Source: Longimicrobiales bacterium
Lineage (GTDB): Bacteria > Gemmatimonadota > Gemmatimonadetes > Longimicrobiales > RSA9
Direction: 5' to 3'
Assembly (NCBI GenBank): GCA_035764935.1
Contig: DASTYK010000185.1
Span: 1-45,164, forward strand
DNA: 45,164 nt
The position numbers and the translations under genes are program-made. The notes under the pieces are model-generated. The model saw only the letters and a program-made list of their open reading frames with translations. It had not been told where the DNA came from and made no database searches. This document shows, piece by piece, positions 27,249 to 34,621 of the stretch (within the stretch, counting starts at the first letter, position 1; each line of letters opens with the position of its first letter).

Positions 27249-29111
27249 TCAGTCCGCCACGTCGCTCTCCAGCCAGCGATACCTGCCGTCCAGCACGTCC
27301 TGCGCTAGACGGTAGGCGAACCGGTCATGATTGCTGAATGTGTTCCGGAACGACGAGGCGATCCGCTTGCGCGCCTGGCGACAGAACAGGTCAGCGAGCC
27401 GAAGCGGTGTGCGGTCCGACGGGTTCCTTTCCACCATGGCGTGCGCGTACACGCACACGGCCGACATCGCGAACAGCTCCGCACCGACATCGACCAGCCG
27501 GAACAGCACCGACTGCCGCTTCTCCAGCTTCGGGCCGAACCGCGCCATCGCGTACAACAGCGTGCGCCCGAGCTTGCGCGACGTCCGCTCGACGTAACGC
27601 AGGTGCTCCGCGAGCACACCATAGCCGCCGAAGCGCGGCCAGCGCCCCCAGCCGGCAACAAGACCCGGCACCCAGCCGGCAAAGTGCGCGCCCAGGCTGG
27701 CCGCGCCCTTCACCTTGTCACCCAGCTCCGCCTTCGGATCGATCATGCCGCCGGCGCGCTGCAGGTGCGGATCCACCGCCTCACGTGCGATGAACAGACG
27801 CATGATCTCGCTGGACCCCTCGAAGATCATGTTGATCCGCAGATCGCGCATCACACGCTCCAGCGGAACGCCCTCCTCACCGCGCGACTTCAGCGACGCC
27901 GACGTTTCATAGCCGCGGCCGCCACGGATCTGCATCGTCTCGTCGACGACGTGCCACGCAGCCTCGGAGTTGAACATCTTCGCAAGCGCGGCCTCCAGGC
28001 GGATGTCGCTCTTGCCGGCATCCGCGAGGCCCGCGGCAAGTGTGTTCACCGCATCCATGGCGAACGAGTACGCCGCAATGTCCGCGAGCTTCTGCGCAAC
28101 TGCGTCGTGCTTGCCGACCGGCGCGCCCCACTGCACGCGCTCCGCTGCAAACTCGCGCGCGACACGAAGACACCAGCGCCCCGCTGCAGCAGACGTGGCA
28201 GGAATCGTCAGACGACCGGTGTTCAGCGTGATCAGCGCGAGCTTGAGACCGCGGCCCTCGCCCCAGAGCACGTTCTCCTTCGGAACACGCACGTCGCGGA
28301 ACCGGAGCAGCGCGTTCTCGATGCCGCGCAGCCCCATGAACTCCAGCCGGTGCGTGACCTCCACGCCGGGCATGTCACGCTCGACGATGAAGGCGGTGAT
28401 GCCCGGCCGCTTGCCGTCGCGCGCCGGCGTGCGCGCCATCACGACCATGATCTCCGCGATCGGGCCGTTGGTGCACCACAGCTTCTCGCCGTTCAGGATG
28501 TACGCGTCCCCATCCGGCGTGGGCTCGGCCGTCGCTTCCATGCGCGCCGGGTCGGAACCGACGTCCGGCTCCGTCAATGCAAACGCGGAAACGGCACCGG
28601 CCGCCAGGCGCGGCAGGTACTTCTGCTTCTGCGCCTCCGTGCCGAACATCTTCAGCGGCTGCGGCACGCCGATCGACTGGTGCGCAGAAAGCAGCACGCC
28701 CAGCGCGGAACACGCCGTGCTCAGATACGCGATCGCCGCGTTGTAGCTTGTCTGGGATAGCTCGAGACCGCCGTACTTCTGCGGGATCTTGATGCCGAAC
28801 GCGCCGATCGCAGCAAGGTCGGAGAGGATCTCGTCGGGAACACGGCCGGTGCGGTCCACCTCGTCCGCGTCGACCTTCGCGGCGACGACCTTCAACTTCT
28901 CCATGAAGGCGGCCGCACGCTCCCGCTCCGCAGGATCCGTCGGGCCCGGCAACGGGTGAATCAGATCGAGACGCAGTCGCCCGAGGAACAGCTCACGCAC
29001 GAAGCTCGGCTTCGACCACTCGGTTTCGCGCGCCGCCTCGGCGACCTGTCGCGCCTCCTGCTCGGAAACACCACGACGCGGCGCTTCCACCGCCTGCCTG
29101 GTCGCACTCAT
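27249..29111 (-). CDS. Acyl-CoA dehydrogenase, long form with C-terminal extension
   Basis: A 620-aa flavoprotein that would introduce a trans-2 double bond into acyl-CoA. After an about 90-residue N-terminal extension the canonical domains follow: helical N-domain (FGIKIPQKYGGLELS), beta-domain with ALTEPDVGSDPARM and LNGEKLWCTNGPIAEIMVVM, and a C-terminal helical domain. The catalytic-base region is INMIFEGSSEIMRLF. A further 150 residues beyond this resemble the extra domain of very-long-chain/FadE-like dehydrogenases. GGAGG precedes the ATG at 29111. A GC-rich inverted repeat separates it from the second acyl-CoA dehydrogenase upstream. Long-chain substrate is suggested by the extension only. 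Confidence 0.93.
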   Translation of the reverse strand: MSATRQAVEAPRRGVSEQEARQVAEAARETEWSKPSFVRELFLGRLRLDLIHPLPGPTDPAERERAAAFMEKLKVVAAKVDADEVDRTGRVPDEILSDLAAIGAFGIKIPQKYGGLELSQTSYNAAIAYLSTACSALGVLLSAHQSIGVPQPLKMFGTEAQKQKYLPRLAAGAVSAFALTEPDVGSDPARMEATAEPTPDGDAYILNGEKLWCTNGPIAEIMVVMARTPARDGKRPGITAFIVERDMPGVEVTHRLEFMGLRGIENALLRFRDVRVPKENVLWGEGRGLKLALITLNTGRLTIPATSAAAGRWCLRVAREFAAERVQWGAPVGKHDAVAQKLADIAAYSFAMDAVNTLAAGLADAGKSDIRLEAALAKMFNSEAAWHVVDETMQIRGGRGYETSASLKSRGEEGVPLERVMRDLRINMIFEGSSEIMRLFIAREAVDPHLQRAGGMIDPKAELGDKVKGAASLGAHFAGWVPGLVAGWGRWPRFGGYGVLAEHLRYVERTSRKLGRTLLYAMARFGPKLEKRQSVLFRLVDVGAELFAMSAVCVYAHAMVERNPSDRTPLRLADLFCRQARKRIASSFRNTFSNHDRFAYRLAQDVLDGRYRWLESDVAD

Positions 29112-29220
29112 CGATCCACCTCCAGTGCGCGGAGCCGCACGCGGCCCGCACACATTGACCCCACCCCCGTATCCGGCCCCTCGTCCAAAATTAGGTCGAA
29201 GAGCGTCACGATACAATGAA

Positions 29221-29436
29221 GGTGAGAGGCGGGCCCGGGGCCCGGGGCCCTGGGCCTGGGCGGGGGAACGAGCTGGACGGGCCGGCGGGGCCGTCTGGGC
29301 GAAATTGGTATCCGCCCACATCCCGCCGTTCAGACGCCCCGACGGCCCCAACGGCCCCAACGGCCCGCCTCTCCACCGCGAAACCCGGGCCCTGGGCCCT
29401 GGGCCCTGGGCCCTGGGCCCCGGCCCGCCTCTCACC
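29221..29436. repeat. GC-rich nested inverted-repeat element between two acyl-CoA dehydrogenase genes
   Basis: Outer arms of 15 bp match perfectly (29221-29235 and 29422-29436). Inside are further GGGCCC-rich complementary stretches, a 7-bp tandem, an inner 9-bp pair (29287-29295 and 29341-29349), and a degenerate third copy of the outer arm at 29362-29377. The right arm covers the stop codon of the upstream dehydrogenase, so the whole 216 bp can fold in the mRNA just after translation ends. It may act as terminator/processing structure or be a small mobile repeat. No coding function is likely. Confidence 0.8.
29387..29421. repeat. GGGCCCT short tandem repeat
   Basis: Four perfect copies of GGGCCCT and one variant copy (GGGCCCC) in a row, inside the right half of the inverted-repeat element. 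Such a 7-bp array is prone to length variation by slippage. Confidence 0.9.
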
Positions 29437-30601
29437 TCAGGATATACTTCGCGATCGTCTGCTTCTGCATGTTCGTGGTACCCTCGTAGATCGTGCCGAT
29501 CTTGGCGTCGCGGTAGAACTTTTCGACCGGGTACTCACGCGTGAAGCCGTTGCCGCCGAAGAGGTCGATGCAGGTCGAGGCGATCTTCTGCGCGGCTTCG
29601 GAGGCGAACAGCTTGGCGATTGCGGCTTCCACGACGAACGGCTGGCCGGCGTCCTTCAGGCGCGCGGCGTTGTAGACCAGCAGGCGGGCGGCCTCGAGCT
29701 GCGTCCGCATCTCTGCGAGCTGGAACTGCACCCCCTGGAAGTCACCGATCGGGTGGCCGAACTGCTCGCGCTCCTGGACGTAGCGCAGCGTGTGGTCGAG
29801 CGCGCCCTGCGCGAGGCCGACCATCTGGGCACCGATCCCGATGCGCCCCTCGTTGAGGGTCTCGATCGCAATCTTGTAGCCCTTGCCGACCTCGCCGAGC
29901 ACGTTGCCCTTCGGCACGCGGCAGCCGTCCAGGATCAGCTCGGTCGTGGACGACGCACGGATGCCGAGCTTGTCCTCCTTCTTGCCGACCGCGAAGCCGT
30001 CGAAGTCGCGCTCGACCAGGAAGGCGGTGATGCCGCGGTAGCCGGCGTCGGGATCGACGTTGGCGAAGATGATGAAGAGGCCCGCCTCGCCGCCGTTGGT
30101 GATCCAGAGCTTGCGGCCGTCGAGCACCCAGTGGTCCCCGTCGTCGCGCGCCCGGGTCTGCAGTGCAAATGCGTCGGAGCCGGAGCCTGCCTCGGACAGT
30201 GCGTACGCGCCCACGGTGTCGGAGGCGAGGGCAGGCAGGTACTTCTCCTGCACATCGGCGTTGCCGTACCGGATGACCGCGTTGTTGACCAGTGTGTTCT
30301 GCACGTCGACGAACACGCCGACGCTCGGATCGATGCGCGACAGCTCCTCGACGACGAGGACGGCAGTGAAGAACGAGGCACCCGCACCGCCCATTGCATC
30401 GGGAATCTCGATACCCATGAGTCCGAGCTCGAAGAGCTGCGGAGCCAGGTCGGCATCGAGGCGCGCCTGCTCGTCCATGTGCATGACGCGGGGGGCGATG
30501 GTGTCTTCCGCGAACTGGCGCACGGTTTCGCGGAACATCTGTTCTTCTTCCGTCAGCACGGTGAGCGGCGGACGAGTAAGATCGGGGAGTACGCTCGACA
30601 T
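29432..30601 (-). CDS. Acyl-CoA dehydrogenase (short/medium-chain type)
   Basis: A 389-aa acyl-CoA dehydrogenase of standard length. The N-terminal helical domain begins at LTEEEQMFRETVRQFAEDTI. The beta-domain carries ALSEAGSGSDAF and LDGRKLWITNGG, the classic FAD/substrate blocks. The C-terminal domain ends in IGTIYEGTTNMQKQTIAKYI, with Glu373 as catalytic base in the short-chain/butyryl-type position. It would catalyse the first step of beta-oxidation in the cytoplasm. The ATG at 30601 has a weak purine-rich site upstream. Its stop lies within the GC-rich repeat; the longer dehydrogenase follows on the same strand but is separated by that element, so co-transcription is uncertain. Confidence 0.95.
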   Translation of the reverse strand: MSSVLPDLTRPPLTVLTEEEQMFRETVRQFAEDTIAPRVMHMDEQARLDADLAPQLFELGLMGIEIPDAMGGAGASFFTAVLVVEELSRIDPSVGVFVDVQNTLVNNAVIRYGNADVQEKYLPALASDTVGAYALSEAGSGSDAFALQTRARDDGDHWVLDGRKLWITNGGEAGLFIIFANVDPDAGYRGITAFLVERDFDGFAVGKKEDKLGIRASSTTELILDGCRVPKGNVLGEVGKGYKIAIETLNEGRIGIGAQMVGLAQGALDHTLRYVQEREQFGHPIGDFQGVQFQLAEMRTQLEAARLLVYNAARLKDAGQPFVVEAAIAKLFASEAAQKIASTCIDLFGGNGFTREYPVEKFYRDAKIGTIYEGTTNMQKQTIAKYILR

Positions 30602-30692
30602 TTCGGATCACTCAGGGTTGACAGGCCAAAGCGGGGCAAATGTAGCGGGGGGAAACGAGGCGGGCGAGCGCCCGCGCATCCCGGAAAGGAAT

Positions 30693-30722
30693 CGGCGCCG
30701 CCGGATGACTCCGACGGCGCCG
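30693..30722 (-). terminator. Hairpin at the end of a small minus-strand unit
   Basis: A 12-bp stem with one mismatch and a 6-base loop; on the minus strand it is followed by ATTCCTTTCC. It lies 82 bp after the micro-ORF and 92 bp before the acyl-CoA dehydrogenase start. It could terminate a short transcript or act as a leader attenuator for the dehydrogenase. Confidence 0.5.
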
Positions 30723-30804
30723 TTCAACTGTTACCGCAAGCCCGACGCGATGCCGCGAAGGCAGCCGTCGTCAGATGCGGACAGAGGTGTTCGCTCGACT
30801 CGGC

Positions 30805-30864
30805 TCAGATGCCGGAGCGGCGATCGCTTGCCCGTGCCGGGTTGCGGAAACTGGTACTGGCCAA
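30805..30864 (-). CDS. Putative 19-residue micro-ORF with a perfect long Shine-Dalgarno
   Basis: A TTG-started ORF encoding MASTSFRNPARASDRRSGI, with four arginines. It is preceded at optimal 7-base spacing by the 13-nt sequence AAGGAGGTGATCC, which pairs with the entire 16S anti-Shine-Dalgarno tail. It lies in the 537-bp gap between the acyl-CoA dehydrogenase and the DHp-domain gene. Upstream are a perfect palindrome and promoter-like boxes; a hairpin lies downstream. It may be a leader peptide or a free small protein. Coding status rests only on the ribosome-binding site. Confidence 0.4.
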   Translation of the reverse strand: MASTSFRNPARASDRRSGI

Positions 30865-30865
30865 G

Positions 30866-30878
30866 GGATCACCTCCTT
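30866..30878 (-). promoter_or_regulatory. Full-length (13-nt) Shine-Dalgarno sequence
   Basis: AAGGAGGTGATCC on the minus strand is complementary to the conserved 3' end of 16S rRNA over its whole length, longer than any other ribosome-binding site I noted in the window. It decides the TTG start at 30864. Confidence 0.65.
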
Positions 30879-30984
30879 CGTTGAGTGGACGCAAGGGCGT
30901 GGACGCCGGCGGGCCCGGAGCCAGTGGCTGCTCCCTCCCGCGGTCCGCGCGCCGGCCCGACCTGGCGGCACCGGCTGCGGCCCT

Positions 30985-31002
30985 GACTCACCGCGGTGAG
31001 TC
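30985..31002. promoter_or_regulatory. Perfect 18-bp palindrome (operator candidate)
   Basis: GACTCACCG-CGGTGAGTC is an uninterrupted perfect palindrome. It lies where transcription from the minus-strand promoter-like boxes at 31009-31037 would start, and about 80-100 bp upstream of the plus-strand promoter of the DHp gene, so it could control either side. Confidence 0.5.
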
Positions 31003-31008
31003 GCATGG

Positions 31009-31037
31009 AACGTAACCACGCCGGCCGGATGCTTCAA
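31009..31037 (-). promoter_or_regulatory. Promoter-like boxes reading leftward
   Basis: On the minus strand TTGAAG (31037-31032), a 17-base spacer and TACGTT (31014-31009). The boxes match the sigma-70 consensus only moderately; the spacing is ideal. The predicted start is at the edge of the palindrome. Confidence 0.35.
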
Positions 31038-31079
31038 GCCCGTTGCGGCCAAGGAGTTGCTCCATTCGAGCGGCACTGG

Positions 31080-31109
31080 TTGGCCAACGGCTGGCGGGGC
31101 GTGTACAAT
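31080..31109 (+). promoter_or_regulatory. Promoter of the DHp-domain gene
   Basis: TTGGCC, an 18-base spacer and TACAAT (31104-31109, five of six consensus bases), 30 bp upstream of the ATG at 31139. Confidence 0.5.
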
Positions 31110-31138
31110 GGCGTCTTCACTGTCGGAGACGAAGAGGA

Positions 31139-31375
31139 ATGGAAGAGCAGCAGTATCGCGAGGTCGTCGACCTGGTTCGGCGCGTTCGCCATGACGCAAA
31201 CAACCCGATCACGGCCGCACTGGGCCATGTCCAGTTGCTGCTCGAGGATCCGAGCGTGCCGGCCGGCGATACGCGTGAATCGCTCCGCGTGATCGAGAGC
31301 GAGCTGAAGCGACTGATCGATATCCTGCGGCGTCTGCAGAAGGTGCAGTACGATGACGGTGCGTCCGCGGATTGA
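31139..31375 (+). CDS. Free-standing histidine-kinase dimerisation (DHp/HisKA-like) domain protein
   Basis: A 78-aa protein that is almost only a two-helix DHp domain. The first helix carries an H-box-like RRVRHDANNPITAALGHVQL with His18 followed by Asp and Asn-Asn-Pro, as in HisKA kinases (HE/DxxNP). The second helix is ESLRVIESELKRLIDILRRL. There is no sensor, no HATPase domain and no receiver. It cannot be a kinase alone. It may be a phosphotransfer or dominant-negative partner for a kinase elsewhere, or a structural relic. GGAG lies 11 bases before the ATG, and a good -10 box lies upstream. The stop overlaps the -35 box of the gcvH promoter. Confidence 0.75.
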   Translation: MEEQQYREVVDLVRRVRHDANNPITAALGHVQLLLEDPSVPAGDTRESLRVIESELKRLIDILRRLQKVQYDDGASAD

Positions 31376-31401
31376 CGGGTCGCGCGCGTGAGATCTATTC
31401 T
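31372..31401 (+). promoter_or_regulatory. gcvH promoter
   Basis: TTGACG (31372-31377), an 18-base spacer and TATTCT (31396-31401), 62 bp before gcvH. The -35 box contains the TGA stop codon of the DHp gene. Confidence 0.6.
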
Positions 31402-31463
31402 CCCGCGCATGTGACGGCTCGCCCTGCGGCCGTTCCGATCAACCGACCTGGAGGCGTGGCAAC

Positions 31464-31853
31464 ATGTCCGAGACACCGAACGATCTGCTCTATTCGGAGG
31501 AGCACGAGTACCTGAAGAAGAGCGACGAGGCGGGCGTCTATTTCGTCGGAATCACTGATTACGCGCAGGGTGAGCTGGGCGACGTCGTGTACGTCGAGCT
31601 GCCTTCGGTCGGAGAGACCTTCGGCAAGGCGGACGTCTTCGGCACGGTGGAAGCCGTGAAGGCGGTCAGCGATCTCTTCTGTCCGATCTCGGGCGAGATC
31701 GTGGCAGTCAACGAGGCGCTGGCGGACGACCCCAGTGTCGTCAACCGCGACCCGTATGGCGCGGGCTGGATGATCAAGCTGCGCGTCGAGGACGAGGGCC
31801 AGCTCGACACGCTGCTCGGCGCTGAAGAGTACCAGAAGCACACCGAGGCGTAG
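31464..31853 (+). CDS. gcvH: Glycine cleavage system H protein
   Basis: A 129-aa lipoyl carrier protein of the glycine cleavage system. The lipoyl-binding lysine is Lys66 in FGTVEAVKAVSDLFCPISGE, the standard motif. The rest is the typical all-beta H-protein fold, starting with YSEEHEYLKK and ending near GWMIKLRV. In the cytoplasm it shuttles the aminomethyl group between the P, T and L proteins; none of those genes is adjacent. GGAGG lies 9 bases before the ATG. Separate promoter and absence of partners suggest a single-gene transcript. Confidence 0.97.
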   Translation: MSETPNDLLYSEEHEYLKKSDEAGVYFVGITDYAQGELGDVVYVELPSVGETFGKADVFGTVEAVKAVSDLFCPISGEIVAVNEALADDPSVVNRDPYGAGWMIKLRVEDEGQLDTLLGAEEYQKHTEA

Positions 31854-32026
31854 CGGCACCCTTGCACGGGGCGCATACGCTCCTTCCTCCGCCCGCCCAC
31901 AACGCGCCGTGGTCCGGCACCTCTCTTGCGCGCGCGTGCCCGGCGCCCGCGGCCTGAGCGGCTGCTCCTGCCGGGCCGCCGGCGCGCTGATGGTACTGCA
32001 TTCGGAAAACTCCAGGGAGGAACGGG

Positions 32027-33631
32027 ATGGTTCGCAGCAAGATGACCCTGCGCACTGCGGCGGCCGCGGCCACGCTCGCACTGGTCACGGGGTGTGGCGG
32101 GGGCGACGGCGCCGGGGGCACGGGTGGTACCATCGTCGTGGGCATGCGTTCGGACTTCGGCGGGTTCAACCCGATCACGAGCGACGCGCTGTACTCGATG
32201 GAGCTGATGAACTATGCCCTTTTCACGCCGCTGATCCAGTACGACGAGAACCTGCAGCCGCGGCCCTGGCTCGCGGAATCCTGGCAGGAAGAGGGGGACA
32301 CGGCGGTCGTGTTCCGGCTGCGCCGCGACGTCACCTGGCATGATGGTCAGAGGGTGACCGCCGAGGACGTCAAGTTCACGTTCGACCGGGCCAAGCTGCC
32401 CGAGTCCGCATCGCTCGTGGGCTCCGCGTTCCTCTCGAACGTGGAAAGCGCGACAGTGGTCGACAGCTTCACGATCCGGTTCGACTATGCCATGCCGCAC
32501 GCGCAGGCGCTCGAGGATTTCTGGTGGGCCCCGGCGCCGAAGCATCTGCTCGAGGGCATCGCGCCGGCGGATATGCGCAATGCACCGTACAATCGTGCCC
32601 CGGTCGGCAGCGGGCCCTACCGGTTGACGGCGTGGGAGGCCAACCGGCAGCTCGTCATCGAGCCGTACGAGCAGTTCCCCCAGTCGCTGGGCGGCCCGCC
32701 GTCCGCGCGGCGTATCGTGTTCCGGATCATCCCCGAAGCGTCCACGCTGCTGACGGAGCTGATGACGGGCGGCGTGCACGTCGACATCCCGGTGATGCCC
32801 GACCAGGTGAACCAGGTCCAGGAAGGTGCGAGCACGAACCTGCTCTCCTTCCCGGGTCGCACCGTCTACTTCATCGGCTGGAACAACCAGCGTGCGCCGT
32901 TCGACGACGCCCGCGTTCGTCGCGGGCTGGCGCTGGCACTCGACCGCCAGGAGATCATCGACGCGCTGCTGTACGGGCAGGGCCAGGTCGCGACCAGCAC
33001 CGTGCCGCCCTGGCATCCGCTGTATCCCGAGAACACGGAACCGCTGGCGCATGATCCGGCCGCGGCAGCGGCACTGCTCGAGGAGGCGGGCTGGACGGAT
33101 GCGAATGGCGACGGCATCCGTGACAAGGACGGCCAGCCGCTCGAGTTCGAGCTGCTGGTGAGCGACGATGCGCTGCGGCGCGCGGTCGCGGAGGTCGTAC
33201 AGGCGCAGCTGCGCGAGGTGGGCGCACGGGCGAACATCCGTGTCACGGAGTTCCAGACGATGCTGGCGGCGCATCGCGGGCGCGACTTCGATGCCGTCTT
33301 CACGAACTGGGTGCTCGACAACTTCCAGGTCGCCTCGGCGCCCAACGCGCTGCTGCACTCCTCGCAGGCGGATATCGAGAACTCGGCCAACCGCAGCAGT
33401 GTGCGCATCCCGGAGCTGGACGCTCTCATGGAGCGTGCGTCCGTCGCCAGCGATCCGGAGGCCGCCCGCCAGGCCTGGGGCGAGTTCACGCGCGTCGTGC
33501 AGCAGGAGCAGCCGATGACGTTCATGTTCTGGCTGAACGAGCTGGCCGGCGTGCGTGACGACGTGGGCGGCGTCGAGATGGACCCGCGCGGCGAGTTCCA
33601 GACCATTCGCGACTGGTCACTGGGCCGCTAG
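32027..33631 (+). CDS. Peptide/nickel ABC transporter substrate-binding lipoprotein
   Basis: A 534-aa solute-binding protein of the SBP_bac_5 (DppA/OppA) family. It has a lipoprotein signal with lipobox VTGC (Cys23) and a Gly-rich linker. The mature domain begins at GTIVVGMRSDFGGFNPI and includes the family blocks LAESWQEE, VTWHDGQRVTAEDVKFTFDR and VRRGLALALDRQEIIDALL. It would bind peptides in the periplasm and deliver them to the membrane permeases encoded directly downstream. GGGAGG lies 6 bases before the ATG. It opens a five-gene operon. Nickel or other oligo-substrates cannot be excluded, but peptides fit the neighbouring peptidases. Confidence 0.95.
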   Translation: MVRSKMTLRTAAAAATLALVTGCGGGDGAGGTGGTIVVGMRSDFGGFNPITSDALYSMELMNYALFTPLIQYDENLQPRPWLAESWQEEGDTAVVFRLRRDVTWHDGQRVTAEDVKFTFDRAKLPESASLVGSAFLSNVESATVVDSFTIRFDYAMPHAQALEDFWWAPAPKHLLEGIAPADMRNAPYNRAPVGSGPYRLTAWEANRQLVIEPYEQFPQSLGGPPSARRIVFRIIPEASTLLTELMTGGVHVDIPVMPDQVNQVQEGASTNLLSFPGRTVYFIGWNNQRAPFDDARVRRGLALALDRQEIIDALLYGQGQVATSTVPPWHPLYPENTEPLAHDPAAAAALLEEAGWTDANGDGIRDKDGQPLEFELLVSDDALRRAVAEVVQAQLREVGARANIRVTEFQTMLAAHRGRDFDAVFTNWVLDNFQVASAPNALLHSSQADIENSANRSSVRIPELDALMERASVASDPEAARQAWGEFTRVVQQEQPMTFMFWLNELAGVRDDVGGVEMDPRGEFQTIRDWSLGR

Positions 33632-33637
33632 ACCCTC

Positions 33638-34621
33638 ATGGGTACGTTCATCCTGCGGCGCGTGCTCGGTGCGATCCCGCTCCTGCTCGGGATCGCAACG
33701 CTCGTGTTTTTCGTGCTGAACCTCGCGCCCGGCGATCCCGCTGCGGCGTACATGAACCCGAACATGCCGCCGGAGATCATCGAGCAGCTCCGCGTCAACC
33801 TCGGGCTGGATCAGCCGGTGCACGTGCGGTACGTGAAGTGGATGATGTCGTTCTTCACCGGCGACTGGGGCTACTCGTTCGCACAGAGCCGCCCGGTCGC
33901 CGCGATCCTGCTCGATGCGCTTCCGAACACGCTGATCCTGGCCGCGATCTCGCTCGTGCTCGTGTTCCTGATCGGTGTGGTGGTCGGCGTGTTCCAGGCG
34001 GTGCGGCAGAATTCGCTGACCGACAGCTCGCTCAGCGTCGTCGGCCTGTTCTTCTATTCCATGCCGTCCTTCTGGCTCGGCCTCATGCTGATGCTCGTCT
34101 TCTCGCTCAAGGCGAGCGAGTGGGGCTGGCCCTTCTCGCTGCCGCCGACCGGCGTAACGAGCGTCGACTACGATTTCATGACCGCGGGCGAGCAGATCCG
34201 CGACCGCATCGCGCACCTCGTGCTGCCGGTCGCGACACTGACGCTCGCACTCGCCGCTGGCGTCGCGCGCTACACGCGCGGGCAGATGCTCGAGGTCGTC
34301 CGCCAGGACTACATCCGCACGGCGCGCGCGAAAGGGCTGCCGGAGCGCACCGTCATCTTCAAGCATGCGCTCCGCAACTCGATGATCCCCGTGATCACGC
34401 TGCTCGGGCTGAACCTGCCGTACCTGTTCAGTGGCGCGGTGTTCATCGAGTACATCTTCGCATGGCCCGGCATGGGCCGGGTGATCGTCGACGCGATCTA
34501 CCAGCGCGACTACCCGCTGGTCATGGCGACCAGCTTCCTGTTCGCCACCATCGTCGTGATCGGCAACCTGGTGGCGGACGTGCTGTACGCCGTCGCCGAC
34601 CCGCGCATCCGCTATGACTGA
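33638..34621 (+). CDS. dppB: Peptide ABC transporter permease DppB
   Basis: A 327-aa inner-membrane permease with six predicted helices. The N-terminus (FILRRVLGAIPLLLGIATLV) and the long first periplasmic loop with LGLDQPVHVRYVKW are typical of DppB/OppB. The EAA coupling loop is YIRTARAKGLPERTVIFKHA, which docks onto the ATPases. It starts 6 bp after the binding-protein gene and overlaps dppC by 8 bp. Confidence 0.95.
   Translation: MGTFILRRVLGAIPLLLGIATLVFFVLNLAPGDPAAAYMNPNMPPEIIEQLRVNLGLDQPVHVRYVKWMMSFFTGDWGYSFAQSRPVAAILLDALPNTLILAAISLVLVFLIGVVVGVFQAVRQNSLTDSSLSVVGLFFYSMPSFWLGLMLMLVFSLKASEWGWPFSLPPTGVTSVDYDFMTAGEQIRDRIAHLVLPVATLTLALAAGVARYTRGQMLEVVRQDYIRTARAKGLPERTVIFKHALRNSMIPVITLLGLNLPYLFSGAVFIEYIFAWPGMGRVIVDAIYQRDYPLVMATSFLFATIVVIGNLVADVLYAVADPRIRYD

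Noticed and set aside
29189-29217. Minus-strand boxes TTGTAT-17-TAATTT as promoter of the long acyl-CoA dehydrogenase
   Set aside because: Spacing is good but the -10 matches the consensus at only three positions; left out as a feature.
30866-30878. Fragment of a 16S rRNA gene 3' end (GGATCACCTCCTT on the plus strand)
   Set aside because: Only 13 bases match; the upstream sequence does not continue as 16S rRNA, and the orientation fits a Shine-Dalgarno for a minus-strand ORF better.
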